Notes: generated from the letters alone by a model not told the origin. 64,000 nucleotides of DNA from Oceanispirochaeta sp. M1 (GCF_003346715.1 NZ_QQPQ01000013.1:1-64000); one strand, 5' to 3'. Counted from the first letter of the stretch, positions 25,549 through 35,366 are shown. Translations and numbers: made by a program.

Positions 25549-26270
25549 TAAAGCAGATTAAAAGAACCGTTCCGGCAATTATGACAGTTATTGTTCTTTT
25601 TTCACTCTCTTCCTGTAAACCCATGAGAAATGATGATCTGGCCGAAAGGGTATATGAGATTGAGCAGACAGGAACAGTCGAAGATCCTGAAAAGATCAAG
25701 GAAATACGCAAGGATATAAACCGCTGGGAAGATGAGCTGAATGATGCCATCACTGCCGGGAAAAATACAGCCCGTTATTACAGAACTCTGGGGCTGAAGT
25801 TTATGGATTATGATATGTACGGTCCAGCAAGAGACAGCTTCTCCAGGGGACTTGAAATTACATCCTCCGATGCCCGGATGTATTATTACCGGGCCGTAGC
25901 CGTTTCAAAACTGGCTGTTTCCCGTGATACTGCAGAGCAGACAGTCAGCGAACTTAAACAGGCTGAAGAGGACTACAAGAGAGCCATATCCCTTGAACCC
26001 CGTTATATGCCTCCTAATTACAGTCTTGCCATTCTCTATATTTACGAATTAGAGCGTCCTTTTGAAGCAGAACCCTATCTGGAGCAGTATCTCAAGATAG
26101 AACGCAGCGACGGCCGGGCATTACTTCTGTACGGTCAGCTTCTGGAGCAGATGGGAATGAGTGAAAAAGCTATGGATCAGTACAATTTACTGCTCTCCAT
26201 AAGCGGATTCAATGCAGAAAAAGAACAGGCCCGTCTGTACCTGGAACGTGTCAGGGAGGATGCATTTTGA
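25545..26270 (+). CDS. TPR-repeat lipoprotein
   Basis: Lipoprotein signal peptide with lipobox LSSC, acylated Cys24. Residues about 75-240 contain tetratricopeptide-like helical pairs (ARYYRTLGLKFMDYDMYGPA, then ALLLYGQLLEQMGMSEKAMD). TPR lipoproteins scaffold envelope complexes, but no specific partner is evident. It overlaps xer before (4 bases) and dprA after (4 bases), so it is embedded in a recombination operon without obvious functional link. Confidence 0.8.
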   Translation: MIKQIKRTVPAIMTVIVLFSLSSCKPMRNDDLAERVYEIEQTGTVEDPEKIKEIRKDINRWEDELNDAITAGKNTARYYRTLGLKFMDYDMYGPARDSFSRGLEITSSDARMYYYRAVAVSKLAVSRDTAEQTVSELKQAEEDYKRAISLEPRYMPPNYSLAILYIYELERPFEAEPYLEQYLKIERSDGRALLLYGQLLEQMGMSEKAMDQYNLLLSISGFNAEKEQARLYLERVREDAF

Positions 26271-27268
26271 TTGATCGTAATATTCTTTTTGCAGTAAACA
26301 GGCTAGCCTCACTCAGCCTGATAGAAAAAATCAGACTGCTTAATTCCTTCAATACGGGGGAGAACTTCAAAGATCTGTCCCGCTTTGAACTGGAATGGAT
26401 TCTTAATAGAAAACTCCGAATACGGAAATTCAATATCCGGGAACTCCTGGAACAGGGGATCTCTGATCTGAAGCGCACGGAATCTCTCGGCATCAGCTGG
26501 TGCTGGTACGGTTCTCCTTCCTATCCTTCAATACTGAAGAATATTTATGATCCTCCTTTCCTCCTTTTCTGGAGAGGCACACTTCCACCCGAAGCTGTTG
26601 GTGCTCTGGCGGTTGTAGGTACAAGAAAACCTGCACTGGAAGCAGACAGATCTGCCTTTGCTCTTGGCCTGGATGCAGCGCGGGGAGATATTCCCCTTAT
26701 TTCAGGTTTGGCGGCGGGAATTGATGGCAGTGCACACAAGGGTGTTGTTGAAGGCGGCGGTAAGACCTGGGCAGTCCTGGGAACCGGATGTGATATAGCT
26801 TATCCAAGGCAGCACAGGAAACTTGCTGCAGAAATACTGAATAAAGGCGGAGGTCTTATCTCCGAATATATACCCGGCACAGGAGCAGCCCGCTATAATT
26901 TTCCAAAACGGAACAGGATTATCAGCGGTTTAAGCGACTCTGTTGTGATTGTACAGGCACCTGTACGATCGGGTGCGTTGTATACTGCGGATTTTGCACT
27001 TGATCAGGGCAGAGATGTCTATGTTCATGAAAGCGGACTCTATGGAAGAAAGAGCGGCGGCACTGCGTCTCTGGCAGATCAGGGGGCAACTGTAATCGGG
27101 GCCCTCAAAGATATCTATCCAAATCTGACAGAAGCCGGACATTCCATGAATGAGAGTTACGGTCTGGCTTCAGGCAGTACCGGGGATGCCGGTCGTCATG
27201 CTTCCACAATGATGAGTAAAGAATTAAAGGGCAGCTTGAGTTTTTACAAAGGGAGGGTTCAGTACTGA
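26267..27268 (+). CDS. dprA: DNA-processing protein DprA (Smf)
   Basis: Loads RecA on incoming single-stranded DNA during transformation; kept also in species without known competence. The Rossmann-type core has VVGTRKPALEADRSAF, ISGLAAGIDGSAHKG, WAVLGTGCDIAYPRQHRKLA and FPKRNRIISGLSDSVVIVQA. An N-terminal helical domain occupies residues 1-75. The C-terminal winged-helix domain found in some DprA is not recognisable. Length 333 aa. Start is TTG with AGGGAGG upstream. Confidence 0.93.
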   Translation: MIDRNILFAVNRLASLSLIEKIRLLNSFNTGENFKDLSRFELEWILNRKLRIRKFNIRELLEQGISDLKRTESLGISWCWYGSPSYPSILKNIYDPPFLLFWRGTLPPEAVGALAVVGTRKPALEADRSAFALGLDAARGDIPLISGLAAGIDGSAHKGVVEGGGKTWAVLGTGCDIAYPRQHRKLAAEILNKGGGLISEYIPGTGAARYNFPKRNRIISGLSDSVVIVQAPVRSGALYTADFALDQGRDVYVHESGLYGRKSGGTASLADQGATVIGALKDIYPNLTEAGHSMNESYGLASGSTGDAGRHASTMMSKELKGSLSFYKGRVQY

Positions 27269-28200
27269 TGACAGACAACGGGTTTCAGGAATATGAACAA
27301 TACATAAAAAATCTGAAAGGTCTCTCAGAAAGTACTCTCCGTGCCTATGGTAATGATATAACAGCCTGGATTGAGTTTCTCAATCAGCAGGGGCTCACTG
27401 TACAGAACGCAGGACGGGATGATGCCAGACTCTATGTCAGTACTCTCTCCATGCGTCAGCTTGCAGCGTCCACCATAAATAGAAGCCTCTCTTCACTGAA
27501 AAGCTATTACAGCTTTCTGGAAAATAGAGAGGAAGTTAAGGGCAATCCCTTTACAGGAGTCCGGTCCATGAAAAAACCGGCTCATCTTCCTGTATATCTG
27601 ACAAACAGAGAGGTCAGTATTATTCTGGAGCATGTGGAAGGTCAAGATTTTACAGCAACGAGAGACAGAGCCTTGTTCGAGCTGCTTTACTCAACGGGCT
27701 GCCGTGTGAGTGAACTCTGTCATCTGTCTGTTGACGCAGTTGCTTCAAACCGTATCCTCATTAGAGGAAAGGGCGGAAGGCAGCGTTATGTTTTTATTGG
27801 AGAAAAGGCCCGTATGGCTGTGGATGATTATCTTCCTTTCAGGGAAGAACGTCTGATACAGAAAGGGCTTACAGATATCCGTTCCCTGATACTGGACGAG
27901 CAGAGTAAGGGCCTTACAACCAGGGGTGTATATTATATTCTTCAGAAATATATGAGAAAATCAGGACTCAGCAGGAAGATCGGACCTCATGCATTCCGTC
28001 ATGCCTTTGCTACAGAGATTCTCAATGAGGGAGCTGATATCAGGGTAGTACAGGAGATGCTGGGACATGCCAGTATCTCAACAACACAGGTTTATACCCA
28101 TACAGGAATTGAGCGTATCCGTCAGGTATACAGAAACGCCCATCCCCACGGGAAAAGAACCATAGATGAGAAGAATATTCACAGGACCTTCAGGTCTTAA
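27268..28200 (+). CDS. Tyrosine recombinase XerC/XerD (copy 2)
   Basis: Full-length Xer-type recombinase, 310 aa. The catalytic set is visible in [29 protein letters not shown] and [14 protein letters not shown]. Its start shares one base with the dprA end and has GGAGGG upstream. Placement before hslV-hslU matches the xerC/codV-hslVU order known in Firmicutes, which favours a XerC name (inference). The product differs from copy 1 in most positions, so it is not a recent duplicate. Confidence 0.9.
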   Translation: MTDNGFQEYEQYIKNLKGLSESTLRAYGNDITAWIEFLNQQGLTVQNAGRDDARLYVSTLSMRQLAASTINRSLSSLKSYYSFLENREEVKGNPFTGVRSMKKPAHLPVYLTNREVSIILEHVEGQDFTATRDRALFELLYSTGCRVSELCHLSVDAVASNRILIRGKGGRQRYVFIGEKARMAVDDYLPFREERLIQKGLTDIRSLILDEQSKGLTTRGVYYILQKYMRKSGLSRKIGPHAFRHAFATEILNEGADIRVVQEMLGHASISTTQVYTHTGIERIRQVYRNAHPHGKRTIDEKNIHRTFRS

Positions 28201-28250
28201 ATGAAAAATATGGGAGTGATTTAATTCACTCCGTCAGGGCGGGAGTATAT

Positions 28251-28787
28251 ATGAAACTGAGAGGAACAACAATTTTAGCCGTCACCAAAGACGGACATAT
28301 GGCCATGGCCGGTGACGGTCAGGTGACAATGGGTGAATCTGTTGTCATGAAGGGAAATGCCAAAAAAGTGCGCCGTTTGCTCGGCGGTCAGGTGGTTTGC
28401 GGTTTTGCAGGTTCCACAGCCGATGCGTTCACTCTGGAAGAGCGTTTTGAGGGCAAGCTCAGGGAGTTCGGGGGAGATATTACACGCTCAGCCGTAGAAC
28501 TGGCTAAAGACTGGAGAACCGACAGGGCTCTGAGAAAACTGGAAGCCATGCTTCTGGTGATGGATAAGGAAAAAATACTTGTTCTTTCGGGAACAGGGGA
28601 TGTTATAGAACCTGAGGGAGGCGCCATAGCCATCGGTTCCGGTGGAAGTTTTGCCCTTGCGGCAGCAAAGGCATATCTGGACGGATCAGATCTGGATGCC
28701 GCCGAAATCGCGAAGCGCTCCCTGGGAATCGCAGCGGATATCTGCGTATACACAAATCACAATATCATTGTGGAGGAAATCGTATGA
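28251..28787 (+). CDS. hslV: ATP-dependent protease subunit HslV
   Basis: Proteasome-related peptidase that forms a double hexamer capped by HslU. The mature N-terminus is the catalytic Thr6 after a five-residue propeptide (MKLRG before TTILAV). [38 protein letters not shown] and [15 protein letters not shown] are family signatures. Length 178 aa is normal. GGGAG precedes the ATG, and the end overlaps hslU (ATGA). Confidence 0.97.
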   Translation: MKLRGTTILAVTKDGHMAMAGDGQVTMGESVVMKGNAKKVRRLLGGQVVCGFAGSTADAFTLEERFEGKLREFGGDITRSAVELAKDWRTDRALRKLEAMLLVMDKEKILVLSGTGDVIEPEGGAIAIGSGGSFALAAAKAYLDGSDLDAAEIAKRSLGIAADICVYTNHNIIVEEIV

Positions 28788-30160
28788 GTGTCGGACTGGA
28801 AATGCAGACACCTAAAGAGATCGTCTCAGAACTGGATAGATATATAATCGGCCAGGATAAGGCAAAAAAAGCAGTGGCAATCGCCCTGAGAAACCGTTTA
28901 AGACGCTCCAGACTCCCCGATGATCTGAGAGATGAAATAGCGCCCAAGAATATCATCATGATAGGACCCACGGGTGTAGGTAAGACAGAAATAGCCAGAA
29001 GACTCTCAAAACTCTGTAAGGCTCCCTTTATCAAGGTTGAGGCAACAAAGTTTACGGAAGTCGGTTATGTGGGGCGTGATGTGGAGTCAATGGTAAGGGA
29101 CCTTATGGCCTCTGCTGTCTCCATGGTCAAGACTGAACTGAAGGAAGGTGTTCAGGAAGAAGCCAGAATGGCAGCTGAAGAAGCTCTTCTGGATCTGCTT
29201 CTTCCCGGCTCCAAGGTACAGAATCCTGTTCCCGATAATCAGGGCAACCTGCCGGATATTATTCCTGAGCCTCCCGGAGCCCATACCAGAGAGGTTCTGA
29301 GACGCAAGCTTAGAGACGGCGAACTTGAAGACAAAATGGTAGAGGTTAAAATCTCAGGCGGGGGTGGACCCTCAATTGAGATCTTCTCGGGCTCCAACTT
29401 TGAATCCATGGATATGAAAATGGGAGCATTGGGAAATATCTTCGGTGGAATGAACAAAAAGAGCCGAAAAGTCAAGGTTTCACAGGCCAGAGAGATTCTC
29501 CTGGGGGAACAGACAGATAAGCTGATTGACAGTGACAATGCCATGGATATGGCCCGTGACAGGGTTCAGAACATGGGCATGATTTTTATTGATGAGATTG
29601 ACAAGATTGCAAACAGCAATGCCAAAGCCGGTGGACAGGATGTTTCCAGAGAGGGTGTTCAGAGAGATATTCTCCCCATCGTTGAAGGCTGTACCGTGAA
29701 TACCAAGTACGGCATGATCGATACATCACACATCCTCTTTATTGCCGCAGGCGCCTTCAATCTGTCCAAGCCTTCTGATCTTATCCCTGAACTTCAGGGA
29801 CGTTTCCCCATTCGAGTGGAACTGGAAGATCTGAATGCCGATGCTTTTGAAATGATCCTGACTCAGCCCAAGACAGCTTTGATCAAACAATATAAAGAAC
29901 TGCTGGGGACAGAAGAAGTCACTTTGACCTTTACAGATGATGCAATCAGAAGACTGGCAGAGCTGGCTGAAGAGGTTAATAACCGCACCGAGAATATTGG
30001 AGCCAGACGGCTCTATACCATAATGGAGCTCCTCCTTGAGGACGTTTCATTCAATGCTCCCGATTTAAAGGGACAGACCATAGATATTACACCGGCCTAT
30101 GTGGATGACCGGCTTGGTGATGTTATACAGGATAGGGATTTAAGCCGTTATATCCTTTAG
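28784..30160 (+). CDS. hslU: HslU, ATPase subunit of the HslUV protease
   Basis: AAA+ unfoldase feeding HslV. The N-terminal [20 protein letters not shown], Walker [14 protein letters not shown] and Walker [13 protein letters not shown] are present. An intermediate (I) domain lies roughly between residues 110 and 240, and the C-terminal sensor-2 region reads [19 protein letters not shown]. The C-terminal tail DLSRYIL is the type that inserts into HslV. Length 458 aa is normal. Confidence 0.97.
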   Translation: MSVGLEMQTPKEIVSELDRYIIGQDKAKKAVAIALRNRLRRSRLPDDLRDEIAPKNIIMIGPTGVGKTEIARRLSKLCKAPFIKVEATKFTEVGYVGRDVESMVRDLMASAVSMVKTELKEGVQEEARMAAEEALLDLLLPGSKVQNPVPDNQGNLPDIIPEPPGAHTREVLRRKLRDGELEDKMVEVKISGGGGPSIEIFSGSNFESMDMKMGALGNIFGGMNKKSRKVKVSQAREILLGEQTDKLIDSDNAMDMARDRVQNMGMIFIDEIDKIANSNAKAGGQDVSREGVQRDILPIVEGCTVNTKYGMIDTSHILFIAAGAFNLSKPSDLIPELQGRFPIRVELEDLNADAFEMILTQPKTALIKQYKELLGTEEVTLTFTDDAIRRLAELAEEVNNRTENIGARRLYTIMELLLEDVSFNAPDLKGQTIDITPAYVDDRLGDVIQDRDLSRYIL

Positions 30161-30180
30161 GAATAAACGGTACAAAAGCC

Positions 30181-30208
30181 TAAGTGAAGGCGGGGGTTCT
30201 GCCGAAAT
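30181..30208 (+). promoter_or_regulatory. Possible sigma-28-type promoter before flgB
   Basis: GCCGAAAT at 30201-30208 matches 7 of 8 bases of the sigma-28 -10 element (GCCGATAT/GCCGATAA). TAAG at 30181-30184 could be the -35 but the spacer is 16 rather than 15 bases. It lies in the 85-base hslU-flgB gap, 38 bases before the flgB ATG. A sigma-28-like promoter ahead of this operon is reported for Treponema as I recall; the match here is weak. Confidence 0.35.
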
Positions 30209-30245
30209 TATTAAGGTAGAAGTTTTCAAGATAAGGAAGAAAGGT

Positions 30246-30662
30246 ATGTTTACAGGAAGCAGTTTTGGAAAAACAGTAGATGTTCTGCAGCGGACAATGG
30301 ATACGAGTCTCTTGAGAAGGGAAGTTATATCCAATAATATAGCTAATGCGGAAACACCTGATTTTAAAAGAAGCGATGTCTCTTTTGAGACAGAACTGAA
30401 AAACGCACTGGCCTCAGAACAGAAGCGCACCCTCCCCGCCAAGGTAACAGATTCAAGGCATATGAGCTTTAATGAATCCACAGATTACCGCAGCGTCAGA
30501 CCCAGACGGGTCCTGGATTACCTGACAACCAGCAAGAATAACGGAAACAATGTAGACATTGAGCAGGAAATGATGAGTGCCACAGAGAATCAGATGATGT
30601 ATGAACTGCTGTCTACATCAGTGGGATTTCAATTCAGCCAGATCAACATCGTAACCAGATAA
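30246..30662 (+). CDS. flgB: Flagellar proximal rod protein FlgB
   Basis: Rod subunit of the basal body, exported by the flagellar type III apparatus. The N-terminal rod signature LRREVISNNIANAETPDFKR (residues about 25-44) and a C-terminal helix ENQMMYELLSTSVGFQ are visible. Length 138 aa is normal. First gene of the flagellar super-operon, with AAGGAAGAAAGG before the ATG. Confidence 0.95.
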   Translation: MFTGSSFGKTVDVLQRTMDTSLLRREVISNNIANAETPDFKRSDVSFETELKNALASEQKRTLPAKVTDSRHMSFNESTDYRSVRPRRVLDYLTTSKNNGNNVDIEQEMMSATENQMMYELLSTSVGFQFSQINIVTR

Positions 30663-30685
30663 CCGGGTTCGAGGGAGAATAAGTA

Positions 30686-31144
30686 ATGGGATTATTCAGT
30701 TCAATCAATACCGCAGCATCCGGCCTTTCAGCCGAACGCATGAGACTCGATGTTATCTCTGATAATATTGCCAATGCCAATACCACTCGCACCGCCGAAG
30801 GTGGACCCTATAGAAAAAGCCGTGTGGTTTTTCGCCCTATAGTAGATCAGCCTTACTGGCGGAGCCCTTTTCTTCCGGACAAGCTTGACAACGGAATCGG
30901 CCAGGGTGTCCGTGTCTCTAAAATTGAGAAGGATATGGATAGTGAACTGAGACTTGTTTATGATCCGACTCATCCCGATGCCATTAAAACCGGTCCTCAG
31001 AAGGGATATGTTGAGTATCCAAATGTTAATATTGTGAATGAAATGGTGGATATGATTTCCGCCACCAGAGCATATGAAGCCAATGTAGCGATAATGGATG
31101 GAAGCAAATCAATGTTTCAGAAAGCGCTGCAGATCGGAAGATAG
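30686..31144 (+). CDS. flgC: Flagellar proximal rod protein FlgC
   Basis: Rod subunit next to FlgB. The signature AERMRLDVISDNIANANTTR (residues about 16-35) and the C-terminal YVEYPNVNIVNEMVDMISAT, shared by rod and hook proteins, are present. Length 152 aa. GAGGGAG lies before the ATG. Confidence 0.96.
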   Translation: MGLFSSINTAASGLSAERMRLDVISDNIANANTTRTAEGGPYRKSRVVFRPIVDQPYWRSPFLPDKLDNGIGQGVRVSKIEKDMDSELRLVYDPTHPDAIKTGPQKGYVEYPNVNIVNEMVDMISATRAYEANVAIMDGSKSMFQKALQIGR

Positions 31145-31177
31145 TCTGCCTTAGCAGAGTTTAAGTAGGAGCAATAT

Positions 31178-31519
31178 ATGAGTCTGTTGAACATAATGAA
31201 TGAATCGGCTGTTTCAGGAAACTTTGTGGGAATGAAAACTACAAACAATCTTCATATGAAGGCCGTTAAAAACAGTGATCCCAAAGAGATTCCTGCAGAA
31301 TCTGCTTTTGCCGATCTTGTTAAGCAGGGACTTACAGCTACCAATCAGGATCAGCTGGACAGCCAGGAGATCTTTGTGAAAATGATCACAGATCCCAATT
31401 CAGTGGAAGTTCATGATGTGAGCATTGCCATGGCAAAAGCCAACATGTCCCTACAGATGACCAAGAGTATAGTTGATGGAGCCGTTCAGGCATATAAAGA
31501 TATTATCAATATGAGGTAA
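31178..31519 (+). CDS. fliE: Flagellar hook-basal body protein FliE
   Basis: Links the MS ring to the rod. The C-terminal half is diagnostic: DPNSVEVHDVSIAMAKANMS followed by QMTKSIVDGAVQAYKDIINM. The first half is variable, as usual. Length 113 aa. Position between flgC and fliF is the universal order. Confidence 0.94.
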   Translation: MSLLNIMNESAVSGNFVGMKTTNNLHMKAVKNSDPKEIPAESAFADLVKQGLTATNQDQLDSQEIFVKMITDPNSVEVHDVSIAMAKANMSLQMTKSIVDGAVQAYKDIINMR

Positions 31520-31531
31520 ATAAGCTTGGAA

Positions 31532-31557
31532 GGGTTTCGGCCTTAAAACCGGAATCC
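31532..31557 (+). other. Intercistronic hairpin fliE-fliF
   Basis: GGGTTTCGG (31532-31540) pairs with CCGGAATCC (31549-31557) through 9 base pairs including two G-U, with an 8-base loop. The fliF ribosome binding site GGGAGGGGG follows 16 bases later. No T-run follows, so termination is not implied; mRNA stabilisation or processing is possible. Confidence 0.5.
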
Positions 31558-31582
31558 TCAGGTTTCACCGTGGGAGGGGGAA

Positions 31583-33289
31583 ATGCTGGAATGGATTAAA
31601 AAACTTTTATCACAGATCGGAACGATCTGGGGAAAGTGGAGTATTGTCCAGAAATTGATATTCGCAGGGATCTTAACCGGCGCCGTTGTGGGTATCGTAT
31701 TACTTTTTACTGTCTCGTCATCACCCAGCATGGTACCCTTGCTGGGAGTCCCGATTACAGATCAGTCACAGAATGAAAGAATCATCCTTAAACTGGATGA
31801 GGAAGGCGTAAATTATAAACTCGACGCAGATGGAAAGATCTTTGTTTCCGACGACAAGGTTGCCAGACGTATGCGTTCTCTTCTTATCAGAGAAGATCTT
31901 ATACCCACAGGTACAGACCCCTGGGCTATTTTTGATGTAGAACGCTGGACTCTTACGGATTTTGAAAGGGATGTAAATTTAAGAAGAGCCATTACAGCTA
32001 ATCTGGAGCAGCATATCAAGGCTCTGGGTGATATTGATAATGCTCAGGTCTCTCTGGTAATCCCCGAGAGGACCCTGTTTTCAAGTGATCAGAATCCTAC
32101 TACTGTCTCAGCCGTAATCACACCCCGTCCGGGAAGTGATATAAGCGAGAACCGTGTAAAAGTAGAAGGTATTGTAAAACTGATACAGTTTGCTGTGGAA
32201 GGACTGGAAGCGGACAATATCACAATTCTGGACTACAGCGGTAAGATTCTCAATGATTTTGAGAATATGGGTAAACTGGATGACCTGATGCTCACCTCCC
32301 GGATGCTGAAACAGAAGCGTTCACTGGAAGTTCAGTATACAAATACTATTCTTGCCTCTCTGCAGAATGTATTTACCGCAAAGCGTGTCAATATTGTAAA
32401 TATTGATATAGATCTTGAGTTTATCAACAAGACTATCGCCACGGAAGAACACTTCCCCATTACCGTCCGTGAAGATAATCCTGAAACTCCCTACAGTGAG
32501 CTGGAGACAGTCAATTCCATTACCCTGAGCAAGAACAGCTCTTCCGAACTGTTTGAAGGAACAGGATTTAATCCCGAGGGTCCTCCCGGACAGGAAGGTC
32601 AGACTGCTCCCGCCTATAAAGATCTGAATAATCTTGTGGGCAGCTATGAGAGTAACAGTGAAACCCAGAATGAGGTTGTAAACACACGTAATATTCAGGA
32701 ACAGAAGAGTCCGTTCAATATTGCCAGAATGTCTGTTGCGGTTGCCGTGGACGGAATCTGGAACTGGGATTATGATGATAAAGGTAAGCCCGTTATAGAG
32801 AGGGGCAGCATCAAGCGTATTTATACGGCTGTTTCGGATGAAGATCTTTCAAAGGCTCTGACTCTGGTTCAGCACGCTGTAGGTTTCAGCACTGCAAGAG
32901 GTGATACTGTCACAGTACAGCACATCCCCTTTGACAGATCTTCTGAATTCAAATCTGAAGATGACGAATACAGACGTCAACAGCAGATTCAGCAGACCGT
33001 GCTGTTCTCCATAATTGCATTGGTCATTCTGATTGCCGCCTTCTTCATATTCAGAATGATCTCCAAAGAATTGGAAAGACGCCGCCGCCTCAGAGAAGAG
33101 GAGCTGGCAAGACAGCATCAGGCTATGAGAGAACAGACCCTCAGACAGGCCGAGGAAGAAGGTATCGATGTAGAAATGTCTGTTCAGGAACGGGCACGTA
33201 TGGAGATGCAGGAAAATGCCAAGAATATGGCCAGAGAGCATCCTGAAGACGTTGCCAACCTGATCAGGACATGGCTGGCGGAGGAGTAG
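31583..33289 (+). CDS. fliF: Flagellar MS-ring protein FliF
   Basis: Forms the MS ring in the cytoplasmic membrane, the platform for rotor and export gate. Two membrane segments (about 26-46 and 470-492) flank a large periplasmic region with YscJ/FliF ring-building domains: LGVPITDQSQNERIILKLDE, then LEQHIKALGDIDNAQVSLVI. The C-terminal tail (NVANLIRTWLAEE-like end, EDVANLIRTWL) binds FliG. At 568 aa the length is normal. Confidence 0.96.
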   Translation: MLEWIKKLLSQIGTIWGKWSIVQKLIFAGILTGAVVGIVLLFTVSSSPSMVPLLGVPITDQSQNERIILKLDEEGVNYKLDADGKIFVSDDKVARRMRSLLIREDLIPTGTDPWAIFDVERWTLTDFERDVNLRRAITANLEQHIKALGDIDNAQVSLVIPERTLFSSDQNPTTVSAVITPRPGSDISENRVKVEGIVKLIQFAVEGLEADNITILDYSGKILNDFENMGKLDDLMLTSRMLKQKRSLEVQYTNTILASLQNVFTAKRVNIVNIDIDLEFINKTIATEEHFPITVREDNPETPYSELETVNSITLSKNSSSELFEGTGFNPEGPPGQEGQTAPAYKDLNNLVGSYESNSETQNEVVNTRNIQEQKSPFNIARMSVAVAVDGIWNWDYDDKGKPVIERGSIKRIYTAVSDEDLSKALTLVQHAVGFSTARGDTVTVQHIPFDRSSEFKSEDDEYRRQQQIQQTVLFSIIALVILIAAFFIFRMISKELERRRRLREEELARQHQAMREQTLRQAEEEGIDVEMSVQERARMEMQENAKNMAREHPEDVANLIRTWLAEE

Positions 33290-33290
33290 A

Positions 33291-34328
33291 ATGGCCAATA
33301 ACCAGCAGGGTAATAATCCCTCACATAAGGAAGAACTTTCAGGAAAGCAGAAGGCAGCAATCTTTCTGGTAACCCTGGGAGCTGATATCTCCTCAGAAGT
33401 ATTCAAGCATCTCAGGGAAGATGAAATAGAGATTTTGACTTTTGAAATTGCACGGCTTGAAAATATAGATTCCGAAAAGAGAGATCTGGTCCTTCAGGAG
33501 TTCCAGGAACTCATGATGGCTTCGGATTTCATATCTTCCGGTGGTATCGATTATGCTCGTGAACTTCTTGAAAAATCACTGGGTAGTCAGAAAGCGGTTG
33601 ATATTATCAACCGCCTTACCAGTTCTCTTAAAACAAGGCCCTTCGACTTTGTCAGACGAACTGACCCCGCACATCTGCTTAACTTCATTCAGCAGGAGCA
33701 TCCTCAGACCATCGCTCTTATCCTGGCCTACCTGGAACCTTTGAAGGCTTCACAGATTCTGAGTCAGCTACCCCAGGAAAAGCAGTCTGATGTTGCTAAA
33801 AGAATTGCAACCATGGACCGTACTTCTCCTGAAATCCTCAGAGAGGTGGAAAGGGTTCTTGAAAAGAAATTATCCTCACTTTCATCAGAAGACTATACAT
33901 CGGCCGGTGGTGTGGGAAGCATTGTTGATATACTCAACCTTGTAGACCGTACAACTGAAAAGACCATTATTGAATCTCTTGAAGAAGAAGATCCGGAACT
34001 GGCAGAAGAAATCAAGAAGAGAATGTTCGTATTTGAAGATATCATCATGCTGGATGACCGTGCTGTACAGCGGGTTATGCGTGAAGTTGATACTGCCGAA
34101 CTGGCCAAGGCCCTCAAGGCTGTAGATGCAGAAGTTCAGGACAAAATTTATAGAAATATGTCCAAGCGTGCTGCGGCACTTCTGAAAGAAGATATGGATT
34201 TTATGGGACCCACACGTCGCAAGGATGTGGAAGAGGCTCAGCAGAAAATCGTATCTGTTATCAGGAAACTGGAAGATCAGGGTGAAGTTGTTATCGCAAG
34301 AAGCGGTGAAGAAGACGTTCTCGTATAG
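33291..34328 (+). CDS. fliG: Flagellar motor switch protein FliG
   Basis: Rotor protein that transmits torque from MotA and sets rotation direction. The middle-domain EHPQT motif is at residues 136-140, with FliF binding in the N-terminal part and the torque helix region FVFEDIIMLDDRAVQRVMRE near the end. Length 345 aa. It starts 1 base after the fliF stop, with GCGGAGG upstream. Spirochaetes often carry a second fliG elsewhere. Confidence 0.97.
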   Translation: MANNQQGNNPSHKEELSGKQKAAIFLVTLGADISSEVFKHLREDEIEILTFEIARLENIDSEKRDLVLQEFQELMMASDFISSGGIDYARELLEKSLGSQKAVDIINRLTSSLKTRPFDFVRRTDPAHLLNFIQQEHPQTIALILAYLEPLKASQILSQLPQEKQSDVAKRIATMDRTSPEILREVERVLEKKLSSLSSEDYTSAGGVGSIVDILNLVDRTTEKTIIESLEEEDPELAEEIKKRMFVFEDIIMLDDRAVQRVMREVDTAELAKALKAVDAEVQDKIYRNMSKRAAALLKEDMDFMGPTRRKDVEEAQQKIVSVIRKLEDQGEVVIARSGEEDVLV

Positions 34329-34349
34329 CAATTTAATCCCGGGCCCATC

Positions 34350-34391
34350 GGCCTAAGCGAATAAAGTGCCAAAGCTCTATACGGGCTTTGG
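34350..34391 (+). other. Shared element plus hairpin, fliG-fliH gap
   Basis: GGCCTAAGCGAATAAAGTGC (from 34350) runs into a hairpin with a perfect 7-bp stem, CCAAAGC (34369-34375) and GCTTTGG (34385-34391). A very similar block, GGCCTTGAGCATATAAAGTA and a 7-bp hairpin, lies in the flhB-flhA gap at 49546. The fliH ribosome binding site follows the stem directly. Confidence 0.5.
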
Positions 34392-34407
34392 TAGTTGGAG
34401 AAAGATT

Positions 34408-35322
34408 ATGGCTAAGAATCTGTTCAGACCCATGGAAATCGTGAACCTCACGGCACAGAAGGTGCAGATTTCTGCCCCTGTTTTTGAGGTTGAGGAAGAT
34501 CTGGATGATCTGCAGGATCTCGATGAATATACCGGCCCTACTGCGGACGACCTGAGGCGGGAGGCGGAAGCCTTCAAGTTAAGCTGGGAAGATGAAAAGC
34601 AGGGCTTGATCACAAGGGCCCAGGAAGACGCCGATAGAATCAGAAAAGAGGCGGAAGAGACTGCTTTTGAAGAGGTCCGTCGTAAGACTGATCAGGCATC
34701 CCGTGAAAAAATCGAAGCCGAGAATGAGGCTGCCAGAATTCTTGAACAGGCAAAATCCGATGTCGATAAGATGATCAGTGAAGCCCGGCATCAGGTCTCC
34801 CAGATTGAAGAGGAGGCCCGTAAGAAGGGTGAGGAAGCCGGTCGTGAGGAAGGTTTTCAGGAAGGGCACAAAGAGGCCGAACGTCTGATTGAGAGACTCC
34901 ACGTTATTATTGATAAGGCAATCGAAAAGCGGGAAGATATGATCAATGAAGCCGAAACCCAGATGATTGATCTGGTGCTTCTTATCTCCCGCAAGGTAAT
35001 AAAGGTTATTTCTGAAAACCAGAAAAACGTTGTGGTTAACAATATTGTACAGGCACTTCGAAAGTTGAAAAGCCGGGGTGATGTGGCTGTTCGTGTGAAT
35101 CTTGCAGATCTGGATCTGGCCACAGATCATACGCGTGACTTTATGAAGATGGTTGAAAATGTAAAATCAATCACAATTCTGGAAGATACCTCCGTCGATC
35201 CCGGCGGTTGTATAATTGAGACAGATTTTGGGCAGATTGATGCTCGTATCACAAGTCAGCTTAAAGAAATTGAAGAAAAAATCATGGAACTTGTACCAAT
35301 CAAGGTTAAGGGTGAGCAGTAA
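34408..35322 (+). CDS. fliH: Flagellar export-apparatus protein FliH
   Basis: Stator-like regulator of the FliI ATPase, linking it to the C ring. A long charged coiled coil (about residues 55-170, full of Ala/Glu/Lys heptads) leads to a globular V-ATPase E-subunit-like C-terminal domain (DLVLLISRKVIKVISENQ, DPGGCIIETDFGQIDARITS). The start is ATG 34408, preceded by TTGGAG. An in-frame GTG at 34366 sits inside the upstream hairpin and has no ribosome binding site. The product is 304 aa. Confidence 0.92.
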   Translation: MAKNLFRPMEIVNLTAQKVQISAPVFEVEEDLDDLQDLDEYTGPTADDLRREAEAFKLSWEDEKQGLITRAQEDADRIRKEAEETAFEEVRRKTDQASREKIEAENEAARILEQAKSDVDKMISEARHQVSQIEEEARKKGEEAGREEGFQEGHKEAERLIERLHVIIDKAIEKREDMINEAETQMIDLVLLISRKVIKVISENQKNVVVNNIVQALRKLKSRGDVAVRVNLADLDLATDHTRDFMKMVENVKSITILEDTSVDPGGCIIETDFGQIDARITSQLKEIEEKIMELVPIKVKGEQ

Positions 35323-35366
35323 AAGCCGCCTGATTTCATGATCAGCATGCCGCTGGGGAGGGGAAC

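Noticed and set aside
34366-34407. GTG start 14 codons upstream for fliH
   Set aside because: It lies inside the intercistronic hairpin region and has no ribosome binding site; ATG 34408 has one.
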